This document shows positions 53,436-63,986 of a stretch of 64,000 nucleotides of DNA, in pieces; position 1 is the stretch's first letter; each line of letters begins with the position of its first letter. Location of the stretch: positions 1,674,001 through 1,738,000 of the forward strand of contig NZ_JAYMGV010000001.1 of NCBI RefSeq assembly GCF_035818475.1, written 5' to 3'. The notes below the pieces were generated by a model. It searched no databases. It was not told the DNA's origin and saw only the letters and a list, made by a program, of their open reading frames with translations. The translations under genes and the position numbers were made by a program. This DNA is from Cognatitamlana sp035818475 (lineage in GTDB: Bacteria; Bacteroidota; Bacteroidia; Flavobacteriales; Flavobacteriaceae).

Positions 53436-54111
53436 AAACATAATTATAACAGGTACAAGCAGAGGCATTGGTTTTGAGCTGGTACAATTATTTTCAAAAG
53501 CAGGGCATAATGTTCTGGCACTTTCACGTAATGAACACCCCATTCAAGATTTAAAACTGGCAAATGTTGCTTGCTTTTCGTTTGACCTGAGTAATCATGA
53601 AGCCTATAAAATGGTGGAAGATTTTATAAATAAAAACTGGACACAGGTAGATGTTTTGATTAATAACGCAGGTGCTCTTTTGAATAAACCGTTTTCTGAA
53701 ACTTCAATACAGGATTTTGAACAAGTGTATAAAACCAATGTGTATGGTGTGTCAGAATTAACACGGGTGGTTCTGCCATTTATGAAAAATAAAAGCCATG
53801 TGGTTACCATAAGTTCTATGGGAGGTGTACAAGGAAGCATGAAGTTCCCCGGTTTAGCAGCTTACAGTTCTAGTAAAGCAGCTGTTATAACCTTAACGGA
53901 ATTATTGGCAGAAGAATATAAAGACTCAGGGATTTCATTTAATGTATTAGCTTTGGGAGCTGTACAGACTGAGATGTTGGAAGAAGCTTTTCCAGGGTAC
54001 CAGGCACCTACATCAGCTATAGAAATGGCACAGTATATTCTTGATTTTTCACTTCATGGAAACACATACTATAACGGGAAGTTACTTCAGGTTTCAAACT
54101 CTACACCTTAA
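53428..54111 (+). CDS. SDR-family oxidoreductase
   Basis: A 227-residue short-chain dehydrogenase: GTSRGIGFEL (about 8-17), INNAGALLNKP, ISSMGGVQG and the catalytic pair in AAYSSSKAAV. The substrate is not deducible. It is coupled to the M28 peptidase gene by an eight-base overlap. Confidence 0.88.
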   Translation: MSKNIIITGTSRGIGFELVQLFSKAGHNVLALSRNEHPIQDLKLANVACFSFDLSNHEAYKMVEDFINKNWTQVDVLINNAGALLNKPFSETSIQDFEQVYKTNVYGVSELTRVVLPFMKNKSHVVTISSMGGVQGSMKFPGLAAYSSSKAAVITLTELLAEEYKDSGISFNVLALGAVQTEMLEEAFPGYQAPTSAIEMAQYILDFSLHGNTYYNGKLLQVSNSTP

Positions 54112-54270
54112 AATAGAATGAATCTTATTAAGCGCGTAATTGGTTGCTTATGTGTGGTTTATGTCAAGAGTTTTGAGCTTTTTTTATAGTTGGGAATTAA
54201 ATTTTGGTAATTCTATTTTCTTCATGAAATCGTAATAATTATCTTGCATTTAATTTAATCTATATCCCTC

Positions 54271-57009
54271 TTGAAGACCAATCAGTTTATAGTTTATTTA
54301 GTTTTAGTATTTTTTTCTTTTTTTAACGTTCAAGCCCAATGTAATATAGTAGATACTATTACGGTTTGTGACATGACTACCATTGATAAAGATGGAGATG
54401 GAATCTTTGACGGAATAATTAATTTATACGATGAGTATAATGCGCTTCCGGGAACAATTGCTCCAATTTCATTGTCTTCAGGTACATGGTATGATCCCAA
54501 TTTTAATTTTGCTCTAGATGAAGCTACAGGAGATTTATATTTGTGGGATTTAGATAATGCGTCAAGAAGTGTAAATGATTATGAGTTTCAGTTTATTGAT
54601 ACAAGCTCATCCTGTCCTAATGGTGTAGTATTAACAGTTAATTTAATTTTAGGGCCTTTTGAAGGGAAGCCTTTGCCTCCGGTTGGAGTGAATGATGCCA
54701 ATATTACTGTTTGCGAAGCCGTATTGTCAAGTTTTGATTTATTTCAGGTGTTTGAATCACAACCATCACCTCATGAAAATGGGATATGGACATTTATTGG
54801 TAATTTAGGTGATCCGTCAAACTTTATTAGCCTATCACAAGATGGAACCTTTGAAGCAAAAATACCCTATGTTCCGGGAGGTGATTTAATAGAATTTGAT
54901 GTTTTTGAGTTTACTTATACAGTTCCGGGTATTCTGCCATGTAGTCCTCAAAAAGTTTCAAACTTTAAAGTAGAAGTTATAAGGGATGTTTTTTCGGGGT
55001 CTCCTTCGACTTTTGAAATTTGTGAAACTGATGTTCTGGACGGATTATGGGACGGAGATATTGATCTAAGAGATGATAGGTTTTTGGCTGGTGAAGATAT
55101 AGAAGGTACATGGTCTGCATCAGGTGATGTAACAAATCAAATATCCGGACCTTTAGATTCTACCATTAACTTGAGAGAAGTTTTTGATTACTTAAAATTA
55201 AACACACCTAAATATGGTTGTAGGGAATTTAAGTATAAATATAAGGTAGAAGCAAGGTCTACACTAACAGACTGTTCAGATAGAGAATCAGAAGTCATAT
55301 TTCGGTTCTACGAACCAATTAAACCATTTCAACAAAGTCAACCTTTAGATATTTGTTTAGATGGAACTCAACCTGCGGGAATTAATTTATATAATCAAAT
55401 AACATTTACTACGGAAAACGGAGAGTTATATGATTATCCGGAAAATATAAGCTGTACAGATTGGAGTTTTGTTTCAGGCCCAAATGATAATGATATTAGG
55501 GTGGCCGTAGACTCTGGAATAATTGATCTTACTAATTTAACAAGAGCAGATGCAGGCTCTTATGTATTTAGATATACGGTCTCCAGTTCATGCAATAATT
55601 GCTTGAGCGGAGGAACTTCTGCCTGTAGGGGGCAATCGGCTAACATTATTGTTAATATTAATACAAATTTGTACGCAGGAGAAGATACTTTAGGGTTGCA
55701 ATTTTGTGAGACAGACCCTGTAGTTGCTGCACCCTTGGATTTATTCTCATTATTGACTACCAATGGTGTTGATGGACCAGTTTATAATGGCCCGATGGGC
55801 GCATGGACAGATTCTAATACAGGAATGATTATTGCTAACCCAATAGCTTATTCCATTCCAACTATAAATGATCAGCAGTATTTTGATTTCACCTACACTA
55901 CAATAACATCAAGCGGTTGCCTGGATAGAGCAAACTTAACGTTTACTGTGTTTGAAGCCTATCAATCAGGAACAAGTAATACTATTGATGTTTGTGATAA
56001 TAGTTCACCTTTTAGTTTGATTAGTCAATTAACAGGTACACCAAATACAAATGGTATATGGTCAGGGCCAAACGGATTTAGTTCTTTGGAAGCAAATGTT
56101 GTTTTTGATCCGATGACATCAGAAGCAGGAGTGTATACCTATACTGTTCCTGATAATATTAATGCCAGTGGAACTACTATGTGTTCAGGAAATCAAGCTA
56201 CACTAACCGTTACATTGCACCAAAGTCCTAATGCAGGAGTAGGAGGTAGTTATGCTGTATGTCAATCAGATTTGCAAATAAATTTGATTGATTATTTAGA
56301 TCAATCAGCAGATCTTGGAGGAACTTTTAGTGATTTAAATGCTACAGGAGCTCTTACAAATAATAGTTTGGCAGTTTCTCAATTAAGCCAGGGAACCTAT
56401 AATTTTCAATATGAAATACAAGGACATACCTCTTGCGCTTTGTCAACATCAGTACTTTCCATAACCATTGAAGAGGTTGATGTACCAACTACAACTAATC
56501 AAACATTTTGTGCAATTGACGGAGCAATCATTAATGACCTGGTAGCTATGGGTGGAGTAGATTTTAACTGGTACGATACGGCAACGTCAACCATACCATT
56601 GTCGCATGGAACCAAACTGATTGATGGAGAAGATTATTACGTTTCAGCTTTAAATCATAATAATTGTGAATCACCAAGAGTTTCAATGGCAGTGACTATC
56701 TTACCGGCAGACCATGTGGATTGTAACAGTTGTTTTAAAGACGGTGTTTCAGCAAATGGTGATAATGAAAATGATGAATTTGATTTATGCGGTTTACCTA
56801 TTACATTTCCAAACTTTGAGATCAGTATCTTTAATAGGTATGGTGTTGTTGTTTATAAAGGAAATAAAAACACGCCACTTTTTAAAGGTGATTCTAACGT
56901 TTCATTAACGCTTGGAAAAAAGCTGCCATCAGGCATATACTTTTATGTTTTTGATCCCCGAGACGGCGTAACAAAATCACTTCAGGGAAATTTTTATTTA
57001 AGCAGATAA
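54271..57009 (+). CDS. Large secreted protein with CHU_C-type (gliding-motility) C-terminal domain
   Basis: A 912-residue protein starting at TTG 54271, which gives a good signal peptide (MKTNQFIVYLVLVFF ... NVQAQC). Several Ig-like, cysteine-containing modules follow (for example GTWYDPNFNF, GIWSGPNGFSS). The end has the type B sorting domain: SCFKDGVSANGDNENDEFDLCGL, FEISIFNRYGVVVYKG and SGIYFYVFD. Such cargo is exported by the type IX system together with a SprF/PorP-type protein, which is encoded next. Likely a cell-surface adhesin; inferred. Confidence 0.85.
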   Translation: MKTNQFIVYLVLVFFSFFNVQAQCNIVDTITVCDMTTIDKDGDGIFDGIINLYDEYNALPGTIAPISLSSGTWYDPNFNFALDEATGDLYLWDLDNASRSVNDYEFQFIDTSSSCPNGVVLTVNLILGPFEGKPLPPVGVNDANITVCEAVLSSFDLFQVFESQPSPHENGIWTFIGNLGDPSNFISLSQDGTFEAKIPYVPGGDLIEFDVFEFTYTVPGILPCSPQKVSNFKVEVIRDVFSGSPSTFEICETDVLDGLWDGDIDLRDDRFLAGEDIEGTWSASGDVTNQISGPLDSTINLREVFDYLKLNTPKYGCREFKYKYKVEARSTLTDCSDRESEVIFRFYEPIKPFQQSQPLDICLDGTQPAGINLYNQITFTTENGELYDYPENISCTDWSFVSGPNDNDIRVAVDSGIIDLTNLTRADAGSYVFRYTVSSSCNNCLSGGTSACRGQSANIIVNINTNLYAGEDTLGLQFCETDPVVAAPLDLFSLLTTNGVDGPVYNGPMGAWTDSNTGMIIANPIAYSIPTINDQQYFDFTYTTITSSGCLDRANLTFTVFEAYQSGTSNTIDVCDNSSPFSLISQLTGTPNTNGIWSGPNGFSSLEANVVFDPMTSEAGVYTYTVPDNINASGTTMCSGNQATLTVTLHQSPNAGVGGSYAVCQSDLQINLIDYLDQSADLGGTFSDLNATGALTNNSLAVSQLSQGTYNFQYEIQGHTSCALSTSVLSITIEEVDVPTTTNQTFCAIDGAIINDLVAMGGVDFNWYDTATSTIPLSHGTKLIDGEDYYVSALNHNNCESPRVSMAVTILPADHVDCNSCFKDGVSANGDNENDEFDLCGLPITFPNFEISIFNRYGVVVYKGNKNTPLFKGDSNVSLTLGKKLPSGIYFYVFDPRDGVTKSLQGNFYLSR

Positions 57010-57021
57010 CAAGATTATATA

Positions 57022-57933
57022 ATGAAAGTCAAAATATTTATAGTTCTTATTTTATGTGGTTTATCTGTTTGTGCTCAGCAAGAAACTCAGTATACACAAT
57101 ACATGTATAATATGAGTATGGTAAATCCCGGTTATGTGATTAACGAACCTGGAGTTGTGCAAGTTGGTAGTTTATATAGAACACAATGGGTTGGTATTGA
57201 AGGCGCTCCAAAAACAGCCAATGCTTTTGCCCATATTCCCTTAAATGATAAAATAGAACTAAGCGTAAATTACCTCAATGATAATATAGGCGGAAACATT
57301 AACATAAGTGAAAATATGTTTAACATTGATGCAGCTTATAAAATAAGCCTAAATAATAGGCTTAATGTGTCATTTGGGCTAAAACTTGGAATTGATCATT
57401 TAAATTTTAGCGCTATTGGAAGTAATGTAGCCTCAGATCCATTGTTTGGAAATACCAATAAAACAGTGTTTAATGTTGGGGCTGGTGTATTTTTATTCAA
57501 AGACAATTATTATGTGGGGCTGTCATCACCAAACCTAATACCCAGTAATCTAAATATTAATAGTGAAATATTGTATAATGAAAAACCTCATGTGTTTTTA
57601 ATAGGAGGCTATGTCTTTGATATTAATGATAAATTTAAGGTAAAACCATCTACTGTTTTAAAGTATGTTGGCGGAGTACCTTTATCTTTTGATGTGTCAA
57701 CTAATGTACTATATCTGGAAAAATTTGAATTAGGAATTTCTTATAGATATCAGGATGCCATATCAGGTTTGGCAGGGTTTAATATCACGTCAAATTTAAA
57801 ATTAGGTTATGCCTATGATTTTAATACCAGTAAATTAAAAACATTTAATAATGGCAGTCATGAGTTTATTTTACTTTATAAATTTGATCTGTTGGGATTA
57901 AATAAAAACTATTCATCTCCAAGATTCTATTAA
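57022..57933 (+). CDS. PorP/SprF-family type IX secretion membrane protein
   Basis: A 303-residue outer-membrane protein; signal peptide ends at VCAQQ, followed by the family opening ETQYTQYMYNMSMVNPGY and SLYRTQWVGIEGAPKT. SprF-type proteins attach or export type B sorting-domain cargo, and the cargo gene is 12 bp upstream. Its partner gene follows by 2 bp. Confidence 0.92.
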   Translation: MKVKIFIVLILCGLSVCAQQETQYTQYMYNMSMVNPGYVINEPGVVQVGSLYRTQWVGIEGAPKTANAFAHIPLNDKIELSVNYLNDNIGGNINISENMFNIDAAYKISLNNRLNVSFGLKLGIDHLNFSAIGSNVASDPLFGNTNKTVFNVGAGVFLFKDNYYVGLSSPNLIPSNLNINSEILYNEKPHVFLIGGYVFDINDKFKVKPSTVLKYVGGVPLSFDVSTNVLYLEKFELGISYRYQDAISGLAGFNITSNLKLGYAYDFNTSKLKTFNNGSHEFILLYKFDLLGLNKNYSSPRFY

Positions 57934-57935
57934 TT

Positions 57936-59963
57936 ATGACAAAACAAATCTTCTTTATTATAATGGCCTTGTTTATGTTACAAATGTCTTTTGGACAAAA
58001 GACCAGAGGAGATCGTTTTTTTGAAAAGGGAGATTATATAAATGCGGCTAAATATTATGAGGAAGAATTAAAAAAAGGGCGTCATAAAAAAATTGTAGAA
58101 AATATAGCCGTTTGTTACTATAACACCTTTCAATACAAAAAAGCATCCCTGTACTTAAAGCAGTTAGTTAAAGGAAGGTTTGGTGAAAAAGATAAGACTT
58201 ATGATAATCAGTATAATTTTAAACTATATCAAGTATTATCTGCTTTAGGAGATTATGAAAGTAGCTTGGAATATTTTAAGCGTTATAAGGAAAATTTATC
58301 AATGGCCGTAAATACGTCCGAGTCTATTGAGATTATTGAAACGTTCAAATTAAAAAACCCGGACTATCAAATAGAAAAGGCCCGATTTAATTCTGATGCT
58401 TCAGATTTTGGGGCAGTAAAATATGGGGATAGCGTTTTTTTTGTTTCGGATAGAAACACCAAACGATTATTAGAAAAAACTTATAAATGGACACATCAGC
58501 CTTTTTTGGACATTTATGCCGTAAAAGTTAATGATATAAATGATACTATTGGTCCGGTAATATCATTGCCAAAAAGTATTAATTCAAAATTACATGAAGG
58601 TAATTTTTGTTTTAGTAAAGATGGCAATACCTTATATGTTTCCAGAAGCAATTTTACTAATGGAAAGAAAGAGTTTAATGACCAATCAGGAAACAATATT
58701 CATTTATATAAAACAACAAGGGTTGATGGTAAATGGAGCCCTTTAGAAAAATTACCATTTAATAAAAATGGATACTCTTATCAACATCCGGCTTTGAGTC
58801 CTGATGAAAAAAAGCTTTATTTTTCTTCAGATATGGAAGGCGGTTATGGTAGTTTTGATTTGTATTATGTGACTTTAGCTGTTGACGGCGAAACCGGAGA
58901 ACCCATTAACATGGGAAATACAATTAATACAGAAAACAGGGAACATTTCCCCTTTATTTCTAAAAAAGGAAATTTATTTTTTGCATCCAATGGTCATTTA
59001 GGTTTAGGGATGTTAGATAATTTTGTATCAGAACTTGTTGATGGTAGTTTTAGTAAGCCTATAAATTTAGGAGTGCCTATAAATTCAAGATATGATGATT
59101 TTAATTTAAATTATTATAATAAAAACAAAGGATTCTTTTCTTCCAATAGAAATAAAAGAAGCGATAATGTTTTTCAATTTACGCAAACAGGAGAAATCTT
59201 TTTAAGGGAATACATTAATACGTTTGAGGTAAGAGATTATGAAACTAAGGCATTTATTCCAAATACAAAGGTTGTTTTGTTTAATAAAAAAGATGAACTT
59301 TATTCTAATACCTTAGATTCATTGGCAGCTTTTAACATGAATTTATTGGCTGGTACTTATAGGCTTAAAGCAGAAAATGAAGCTTACTATTCAAAAGATT
59401 TAAATGTGAAAGTAGTTGAAGAGCAGGATCAAAAGCATGTTTTATATTTAAGAAAGATACCGCCTCCACCTCCAGTTGTAGTTGATCCGGTTGCTACTGT
59501 GATTGCTGAAAAGAATATTGATAAAAACTTGAAGGAAGAAGACCCAAAACGTTTTGAAATGTTAACAGATCTAGAAGGCCCTCCAATAGTTGAAAAAAAT
59601 GGTAAACTGTTTTTTGAATTAGAGCCTATTTATTTTGATTTTGACATGTGGAATATTAGAGCTGATTCAAAAAAAATATTGGATGCTTTGGCAGCTAAAT
59701 TAGAACGTTACCCTAATATCCATTTAAAAATAAGTTCACATACAGATAGCAGGGGTACCGTACGTTATAATAAAATTTTATCAGAAAGAAGAGCAGAATC
59801 TACTAGAAACTATTTAGCATTAGAGGGATTTATTAATGCTAGAAGAATGAAGTTTCAAGGTTTTGGTGAGTTACAGCCCATTGTACCATGCCCTATGTTA
59901 GATTGTACAGATGAGGAGCACCAATTAAACAGGCGTAGTGAGTTTGAGATTGTAGAGTATTAG
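57936..59963 (+). CDS. OmpA-family protein with TPR and PD40 repeats
   Basis: A 675-residue envelope protein: signal peptide (MSFGQ), TPR-like helices (about 25-140), PD40 propeller repeats (HPALSPDEKKLYFSSDMEGGYG, about 280-400), a small carboxypeptidase-regulatory-like domain (about 425-500), a Pro-rich linker PPPPPVV and a C-terminal OmpA peptidoglycan-binding domain (ISSHTDSRGTVRYNKILSERRA). This architecture is that of proteins encoded with PorP/SprF and linking the secretion machine to the cell wall. It ends a three-gene unit starting at 54271. Confidence 0.9.
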   Translation: MTKQIFFIIMALFMLQMSFGQKTRGDRFFEKGDYINAAKYYEEELKKGRHKKIVENIAVCYYNTFQYKKASLYLKQLVKGRFGEKDKTYDNQYNFKLYQVLSALGDYESSLEYFKRYKENLSMAVNTSESIEIIETFKLKNPDYQIEKARFNSDASDFGAVKYGDSVFFVSDRNTKRLLEKTYKWTHQPFLDIYAVKVNDINDTIGPVISLPKSINSKLHEGNFCFSKDGNTLYVSRSNFTNGKKEFNDQSGNNIHLYKTTRVDGKWSPLEKLPFNKNGYSYQHPALSPDEKKLYFSSDMEGGYGSFDLYYVTLAVDGETGEPINMGNTINTENREHFPFISKKGNLFFASNGHLGLGMLDNFVSELVDGSFSKPINLGVPINSRYDDFNLNYYNKNKGFFSSNRNKRSDNVFQFTQTGEIFLREYINTFEVRDYETKAFIPNTKVVLFNKKDELYSNTLDSLAAFNMNLLAGTYRLKAENEAYYSKDLNVKVVEEQDQKHVLYLRKIPPPPPVVVDPVATVIAEKNIDKNLKEEDPKRFEMLTDLEGPPIVEKNGKLFFELEPIYFDFDMWNIRADSKKILDALAAKLERYPNIHLKISSHTDSRGTVRYNKILSERRAESTRNYLALEGFINARRMKFQGFGELQPIVPCPMLDCTDEEHQLNRRSEFEIVEY

Positions 59964-59990
59964 AATAGCATGCAAAACACTTTTATTAAT

Positions 59991-59998
59991 TACTTTTG
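59991..59998 (+). promoter_or_regulatory. Candidate -7 box before the HAD gene
   Basis: TACTTTTG fits TAnnTTTG, 81 bp before the ATG; no TTG at the usual distance. Confidence 0.35.
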
Positions 59999-60078
59999 TA
60001 GGCAAAAGGAATATGTTTTTGATCTTTTTATATAGGTTTATTCAGATATGTAGACATTTTGCTCTAAAAAGATAATTT

Positions 60079-60714
60079 ATGAGTAAATACAAGTGTATTA
60101 TTTTTGATTGCGATGGTGTTCTAATTGATAGCGAAACTATTGCTATTAGTACTTTGGTAGATATGGCCAATAATTTGGGAGCCAATATGATTTTAGAAGA
60201 TTCTATTATTAGTCTAAAAGGTAAAGCTCTTAATTACTGTATGGATTTAATATCCAAATTAATTGGAAAGCCATTACCCGAAACTTTTGAAAAGGATTAT
60301 AGAACAAATACATTTAAAGCTTTTAAGGAGGAAATTCAACCTATCAAAGGTATAAAAGGTGTTGTTGAAAATTTAAAAGTTCCATTTTGCGTAGCCTCTA
60401 GCGGGCCGGAAAATAAAATTAGACTCAATCTTGAAATTACCGGGCTTTTACCATATTTTGAGAATAAGATTTTTAGCTGTTATGCCATCCAAAAATGGAA
60501 GCCGGAACCGGATGTGTTTTTATGGGCTGCCAAAACTATGGGATATAAACCTGAAGAATGTCTTGTAATAGAAGATAGCATTTCTGGGGTGAAGGCCGCT
60601 AAGGAGGGAGGCTTTGATGTATTTGGGTATACAGAACACGATTATAAAAATGAATTAAAAGATAAAGCAACTAAAACATTCAAAACAATGTCAAAGTTGC
60701 CAGGCATGTTATAG
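60079..60714 (+). CDS. HAD-superfamily phosphatase, beta-phosphoglucomutase-like
   Basis: A 211-residue HAD hydrolase: FDCDGVLIDSE (nucleophile Asp10, Asp12), cap domain, FCVASSGPENKIR (motif II Ser), KPEPDVFLWAAKTMG (motif III Lys) and CLVIEDSISGVKAAKEGG (motif IV). It dephosphorylates a small sugar phosphate or similar metabolite; the substrate is not evident. It is 5 bp before the SprT-like gene. Confidence 0.88.
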   Translation: MSKYKCIIFDCDGVLIDSETIAISTLVDMANNLGANMILEDSIISLKGKALNYCMDLISKLIGKPLPETFEKDYRTNTFKAFKEEIQPIKGIKGVVENLKVPFCVASSGPENKIRLNLEITGLLPYFENKIFSCYAIQKWKPEPDVFLWAAKTMGYKPEECLVIEDSISGVKAAKEGGFDVFGYTEHDYKNELKDKATKTFKTMSKLPGML

Positions 60715-60719
60715 AATTC

Positions 60720-61340
60720 ATGAATTCTATTACTTTTACACCTATGCAAAATATCCTTGAAAAGTATATTCCAAATCAGGCCATCAAACAGGTTTTAAAA
60801 TTGTTAAACCATGATAACCTTTCAATTAAAGTTAAGCAAGAACGTAAGACCCGCCATGGTGATTACAGGAGCCTGCCAAACGGGAAGCATCAAATAACCA
60901 TTAATTCAAATTTAAATAAATATCGTTTTCTAATAACACTAATACATGAAATTGCGCATTTTGAAGCGTACCAGCACTATGGAAGGTTTATAAAACCACA
61001 CGGCTTAGAGTGGAAGCGAACATTTCAACATTTAATGCTACCGTTTTTAAACCCCGAAATATTTCCGGTTGAATTATTATCTCTTTTAGGTAATCATTTT
61101 AAAAATCCCAAAGCCAGTAGTGATACTGATGTTAATTTAGCATTAGCTTTAAAACAATTTGACCAACCCAACGATAAAACTTATATTTTTGATATTCCTT
61201 TGGGAAGTACATTTAGATTATATAATGGGAAAGTATTTATGATGGGAAATAAACGTGTAAAGCGTTTTGAGTGTATTGAACTAAAAACAGGAAAAATGTA
61301 TTTATTCAACCCTAATACAGAAGTTGAATTACTAAAATAA
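60720..61340 (+). CDS. SprT-like zinc metalloprotein
   Basis: A 206-residue protein with the zinc motif HEIAH (His76, Glu77, His80), a further His94 and Glu97 in KPHGLEWKR. This is the SprT/SprTN-like fold; bacterial members' function is poorly defined. Met9 (60744, MQNILEKYIP) is an alternative start and fits the usual family N-terminus. It is followed by manC with a 13-bp gap. Confidence 0.85.
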   Translation: MNSITFTPMQNILEKYIPNQAIKQVLKLLNHDNLSIKVKQERKTRHGDYRSLPNGKHQITINSNLNKYRFLITLIHEIAHFEAYQHYGRFIKPHGLEWKRTFQHLMLPFLNPEIFPVELLSLLGNHFKNPKASSDTDVNLALALKQFDQPNDKTYIFDIPLGSTFRLYNGKVFMMGNKRVKRFECIELKTGKMYLFNPNTEVELLK

Positions 61341-61353
61341 AATAGATGCAATT

Positions 61354-62424
61354 ATGAATAAAAATTATTATGCCATTCTTATGGCTGGTGGGGTAGGATC
61401 AAGGTTTTGGCCTGTAAGTACTCAAGATTATCCAAAACAATTTCATGATATGCTTGGAACGGGACATACTCTAATTCAAAAAACATTTCATCGTTTATCA
61501 AAGTTAATTCCAAAAGAAAATATATTCATTTTAACTAATGAACGCTATAATGATTTAGTTTTGGAGCAATTGCCTGAAGTGACAAAAAAGCAGGTGGTGC
61601 TGGAACCGGCTATGCGTAATACGGCGCCATGTATTTTATACGCTTCTTTAAAAATTCAAAAGGAGAACCCTAATGCGGTAATGCTTGTGGCACCAAGTGA
61701 TCATTGGATAGAAGATGAGCAATCTTTTTCAAATAATGTGCAACAGGCTTTTGAGTTTTGCTCTAAGAATAAGGCATTAATGACTTTGGGTATTCAGCCT
61801 ACCTTTCCTAATACAGGGTATGGTTATATTGAATATGATAAGGCTTCAACTAAACTGGTAAAACCTGTGAATCAGTTTAGAGAAAAACCAGACTATGAAA
61901 CGGCCAGGAGTTTTATAGAGCAAGGTAATTTTTTATGGAATGCCGGTATTTTTATGTGGAGCGTAAACACTGTTATAGAAGCTTTTAAAACCAGTAAACC
62001 AGAACTTTTTAAATTATTTGAAACAGGAATTCCGGCATATAATACAGAATTGGAAGATGATTTTATAAAGATAAACTATCCAAAGGCAGAAAATGTTTCG
62101 GTAGATTATGCGATAATGGAAAAGTCTGATAATGTTTTTGTTATAGTTGCTGAGTTTGACTGGAATGACCTTGGAACTTGGGGCAGTTTATATGATAAGT
62201 TGGCAAAAGATAGCCATAACAACGCCATTTTAAATGCAAAAAGCCTGGCAGAAAATGCAGAAGGAAACATAATACGGACCAATAAAGGTAAGTTAGTGGT
62301 TATTGATGGTTTAAATGATTATATTATTGTAGATAAAGATGATGTTTTGCTGATCTATCCAAAAAGCAAAGAGCAGGATATAAAGCAAGTACAACAAAGG
62401 CTGAAAGCAAAATATGGGAACTGA
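61354..62424 (+). CDS. manC: Mannose-1-phosphate guanylyltransferase
   Basis: A 356-residue nucleotidyltransferase: AGGVGSRFWPVSTQDYPKQF (residues 11-30), LEPAMRNTAPCI, VAPSDHWI, GYGYIEYD, FREKPDYETA, FLWNAGIFMW and VDYAIMEKSDNV. It makes GDP-mannose from GTP and mannose 1-phosphate for cell-surface glycans. No phosphomannose-isomerase domain is fused, so it is the single-domain form. Confidence 0.93.
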   Translation: MNKNYYAILMAGGVGSRFWPVSTQDYPKQFHDMLGTGHTLIQKTFHRLSKLIPKENIFILTNERYNDLVLEQLPEVTKKQVVLEPAMRNTAPCILYASLKIQKENPNAVMLVAPSDHWIEDEQSFSNNVQQAFEFCSKNKALMTLGIQPTFPNTGYGYIEYDKASTKLVKPVNQFREKPDYETARSFIEQGNFLWNAGIFMWSVNTVIEAFKTSKPELFKLFETGIPAYNTELEDDFIKINYPKAENVSVDYAIMEKSDNVFVIVAEFDWNDLGTWGSLYDKLAKDSHNNAILNAKSLAENAEGNIIRTNKGKLVVIDGLNDYIIVDKDDVLLIYPKSKEQDIKQVQQRLKAKYGN

Positions 62425-62516
62425 TAAGCTATAAATTAGGATAAAAGTAACTGATAATTAGTCAAACCAGAATTTTAATTTTTATATTAGAACTCATCTT
62501 GACTAAAATAGTATAC

Positions 62517-63986
62517 ATGGAAGAGAGTAAATTTAATTTTTCAGAAGACGATTCGGAAGTAAAAAAAGCGAAAAATGTTGAAGAGTCAAAAGAGGCAGTA
62601 AAGAAGGATGCGCAAGGTCTGTTTCAAAGTGTAAAACATTTTTTAAAGGAGTTACTGGATTTTAGAGAAGATACTGATAGGGATGAGACCGTTAAGGCTA
62701 TAAAAGGGGATATCCCATTTAAAGGGGCCACAGCCTGGATCTTAGTTTGCTCCATTTTTGTAGCATCCATAGGATTAAATGCTAATTCCACAGCAGTGGT
62801 TATAGGAGCCATGTTAATTTCACCGCTTATGGGACCAATTCTGGGCGTTGGACTATCTATAGCTATCAATGATATAGACACTTTAAAGAAATCGTTAATA
62901 AACTTAGCCACTATGATTGTTCTGAGTTTATTAACGGCTTTTATGTTCTTTTGGTTATTTCCTTTAAGTGAAGATACTTCAGAACTCTTAGGTAGGGTAA
63001 GGCCAGATATACGAGATGTCTTAATAGCGTTTTTTGGTGGTTTGGCCTTAATTATAGCTCGTACCAAAAGAGGAACCATTGCCTCGGTAATTTTTGGTGT
63101 TGCTATTGCCACGGCTTTAATGCCACCACTCTGTACAGCAGGATATGGTTTAGCCAAGGGTAACTTTATTTATTTTGGAGGAGCCATGTACCTGTTTACC
63201 ATTAACACCATCTTTATAGCACTTGCTACGTTTTTGGTACTAAAGCTTTTGAGATTTCCAATGCTAAAATATGCGAATTCCAAAAAGCGCCTTTTTATCT
63301 CCAGGATGGCAACACTATTAGCTATTGTAGTTATGGTACCTGCAATATGGACGTTTTTAAATGTTTTAAAGGAAAGTAATTTTAAGAGAGACGCCCGCAA
63401 TTTTATCAAAAAAGAATTAACAGAATTGCCACATGCAGAATACATGAAAAATAACGCATCATATGCTTATATAGATGATGAAACTTCTGTAATAGAAATC
63501 AATACTTTTGGCTTGGATGAAATTCCTGAACCTGCAATTGCTTTATTACGAAGCAGGATGAGAGATTATAGTGCCTTACCTTATACAGAATTAATTATAA
63601 ATCAAAATAAGTCTGAAAATTTAGAGAATTTAAAATATATGGAAGAATTACGTACTCGTGATTCTTTAGATCTCCTGTCACAGACACAAAAGATAAACTA
63701 TCTTGAGAATAAAGTCAGTCAATTAGCAAAACTGGAAAGTAACTATTTGGCTTTTGATGAACTGACGCAGGAAGTGAAAATTAATTATGAAACCATTGAG
63801 CAAATTTCCTATGCAAATGTGATTAGTACAAATTTCACGAAAAAGGACACCATTTCTGTATTTTCAATAAAATGGATAGATTCCTTAGCAAAGGAACAAA
63901 CCAGGAAAAAAGATAAGGTAAAGCTAGAGAAGTGGTTAAAACTCAAACTTGATTTGGATACCTTGGTCGTTAAACGATTGAATTAA
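62517..63986 (+). CDS. DUF389-family membrane protein
   Basis: A 489-residue protein from ATG 62517 (an upstream TTG at 62499 would add six codons). It has a DUF389 core with about six membrane segments: AWILVCSIFVASIGLNANSTAVVIGAMLISPLMGPILGVGL and FFGGLALIIARTKRG, ATALMPPLCTAGYGLAKGN. The C-terminal 180 residues are soluble and partly coiled coil. The family's transport or scaffolding role is not established. Confidence 0.85.
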   Translation: MEESKFNFSEDDSEVKKAKNVEESKEAVKKDAQGLFQSVKHFLKELLDFREDTDRDETVKAIKGDIPFKGATAWILVCSIFVASIGLNANSTAVVIGAMLISPLMGPILGVGLSIAINDIDTLKKSLINLATMIVLSLLTAFMFFWLFPLSEDTSELLGRVRPDIRDVLIAFFGGLALIIARTKRGTIASVIFGVAIATALMPPLCTAGYGLAKGNFIYFGGAMYLFTINTIFIALATFLVLKLLRFPMLKYANSKKRLFISRMATLLAIVVMVPAIWTFLNVLKESNFKRDARNFIKKELTELPHAEYMKNNASYAYIDDETSVIEINTFGLDEIPEPAIALLRSRMRDYSALPYTELIINQNKSENLENLKYMEELRTRDSLDLLSQTQKINYLENKVSQLAKLESNYLAFDELTQEVKINYETIEQISYANVISTNFTKKDTISVFSIKWIDSLAKEQTRKKDKVKLEKWLKLKLDLDTLVVKRLN

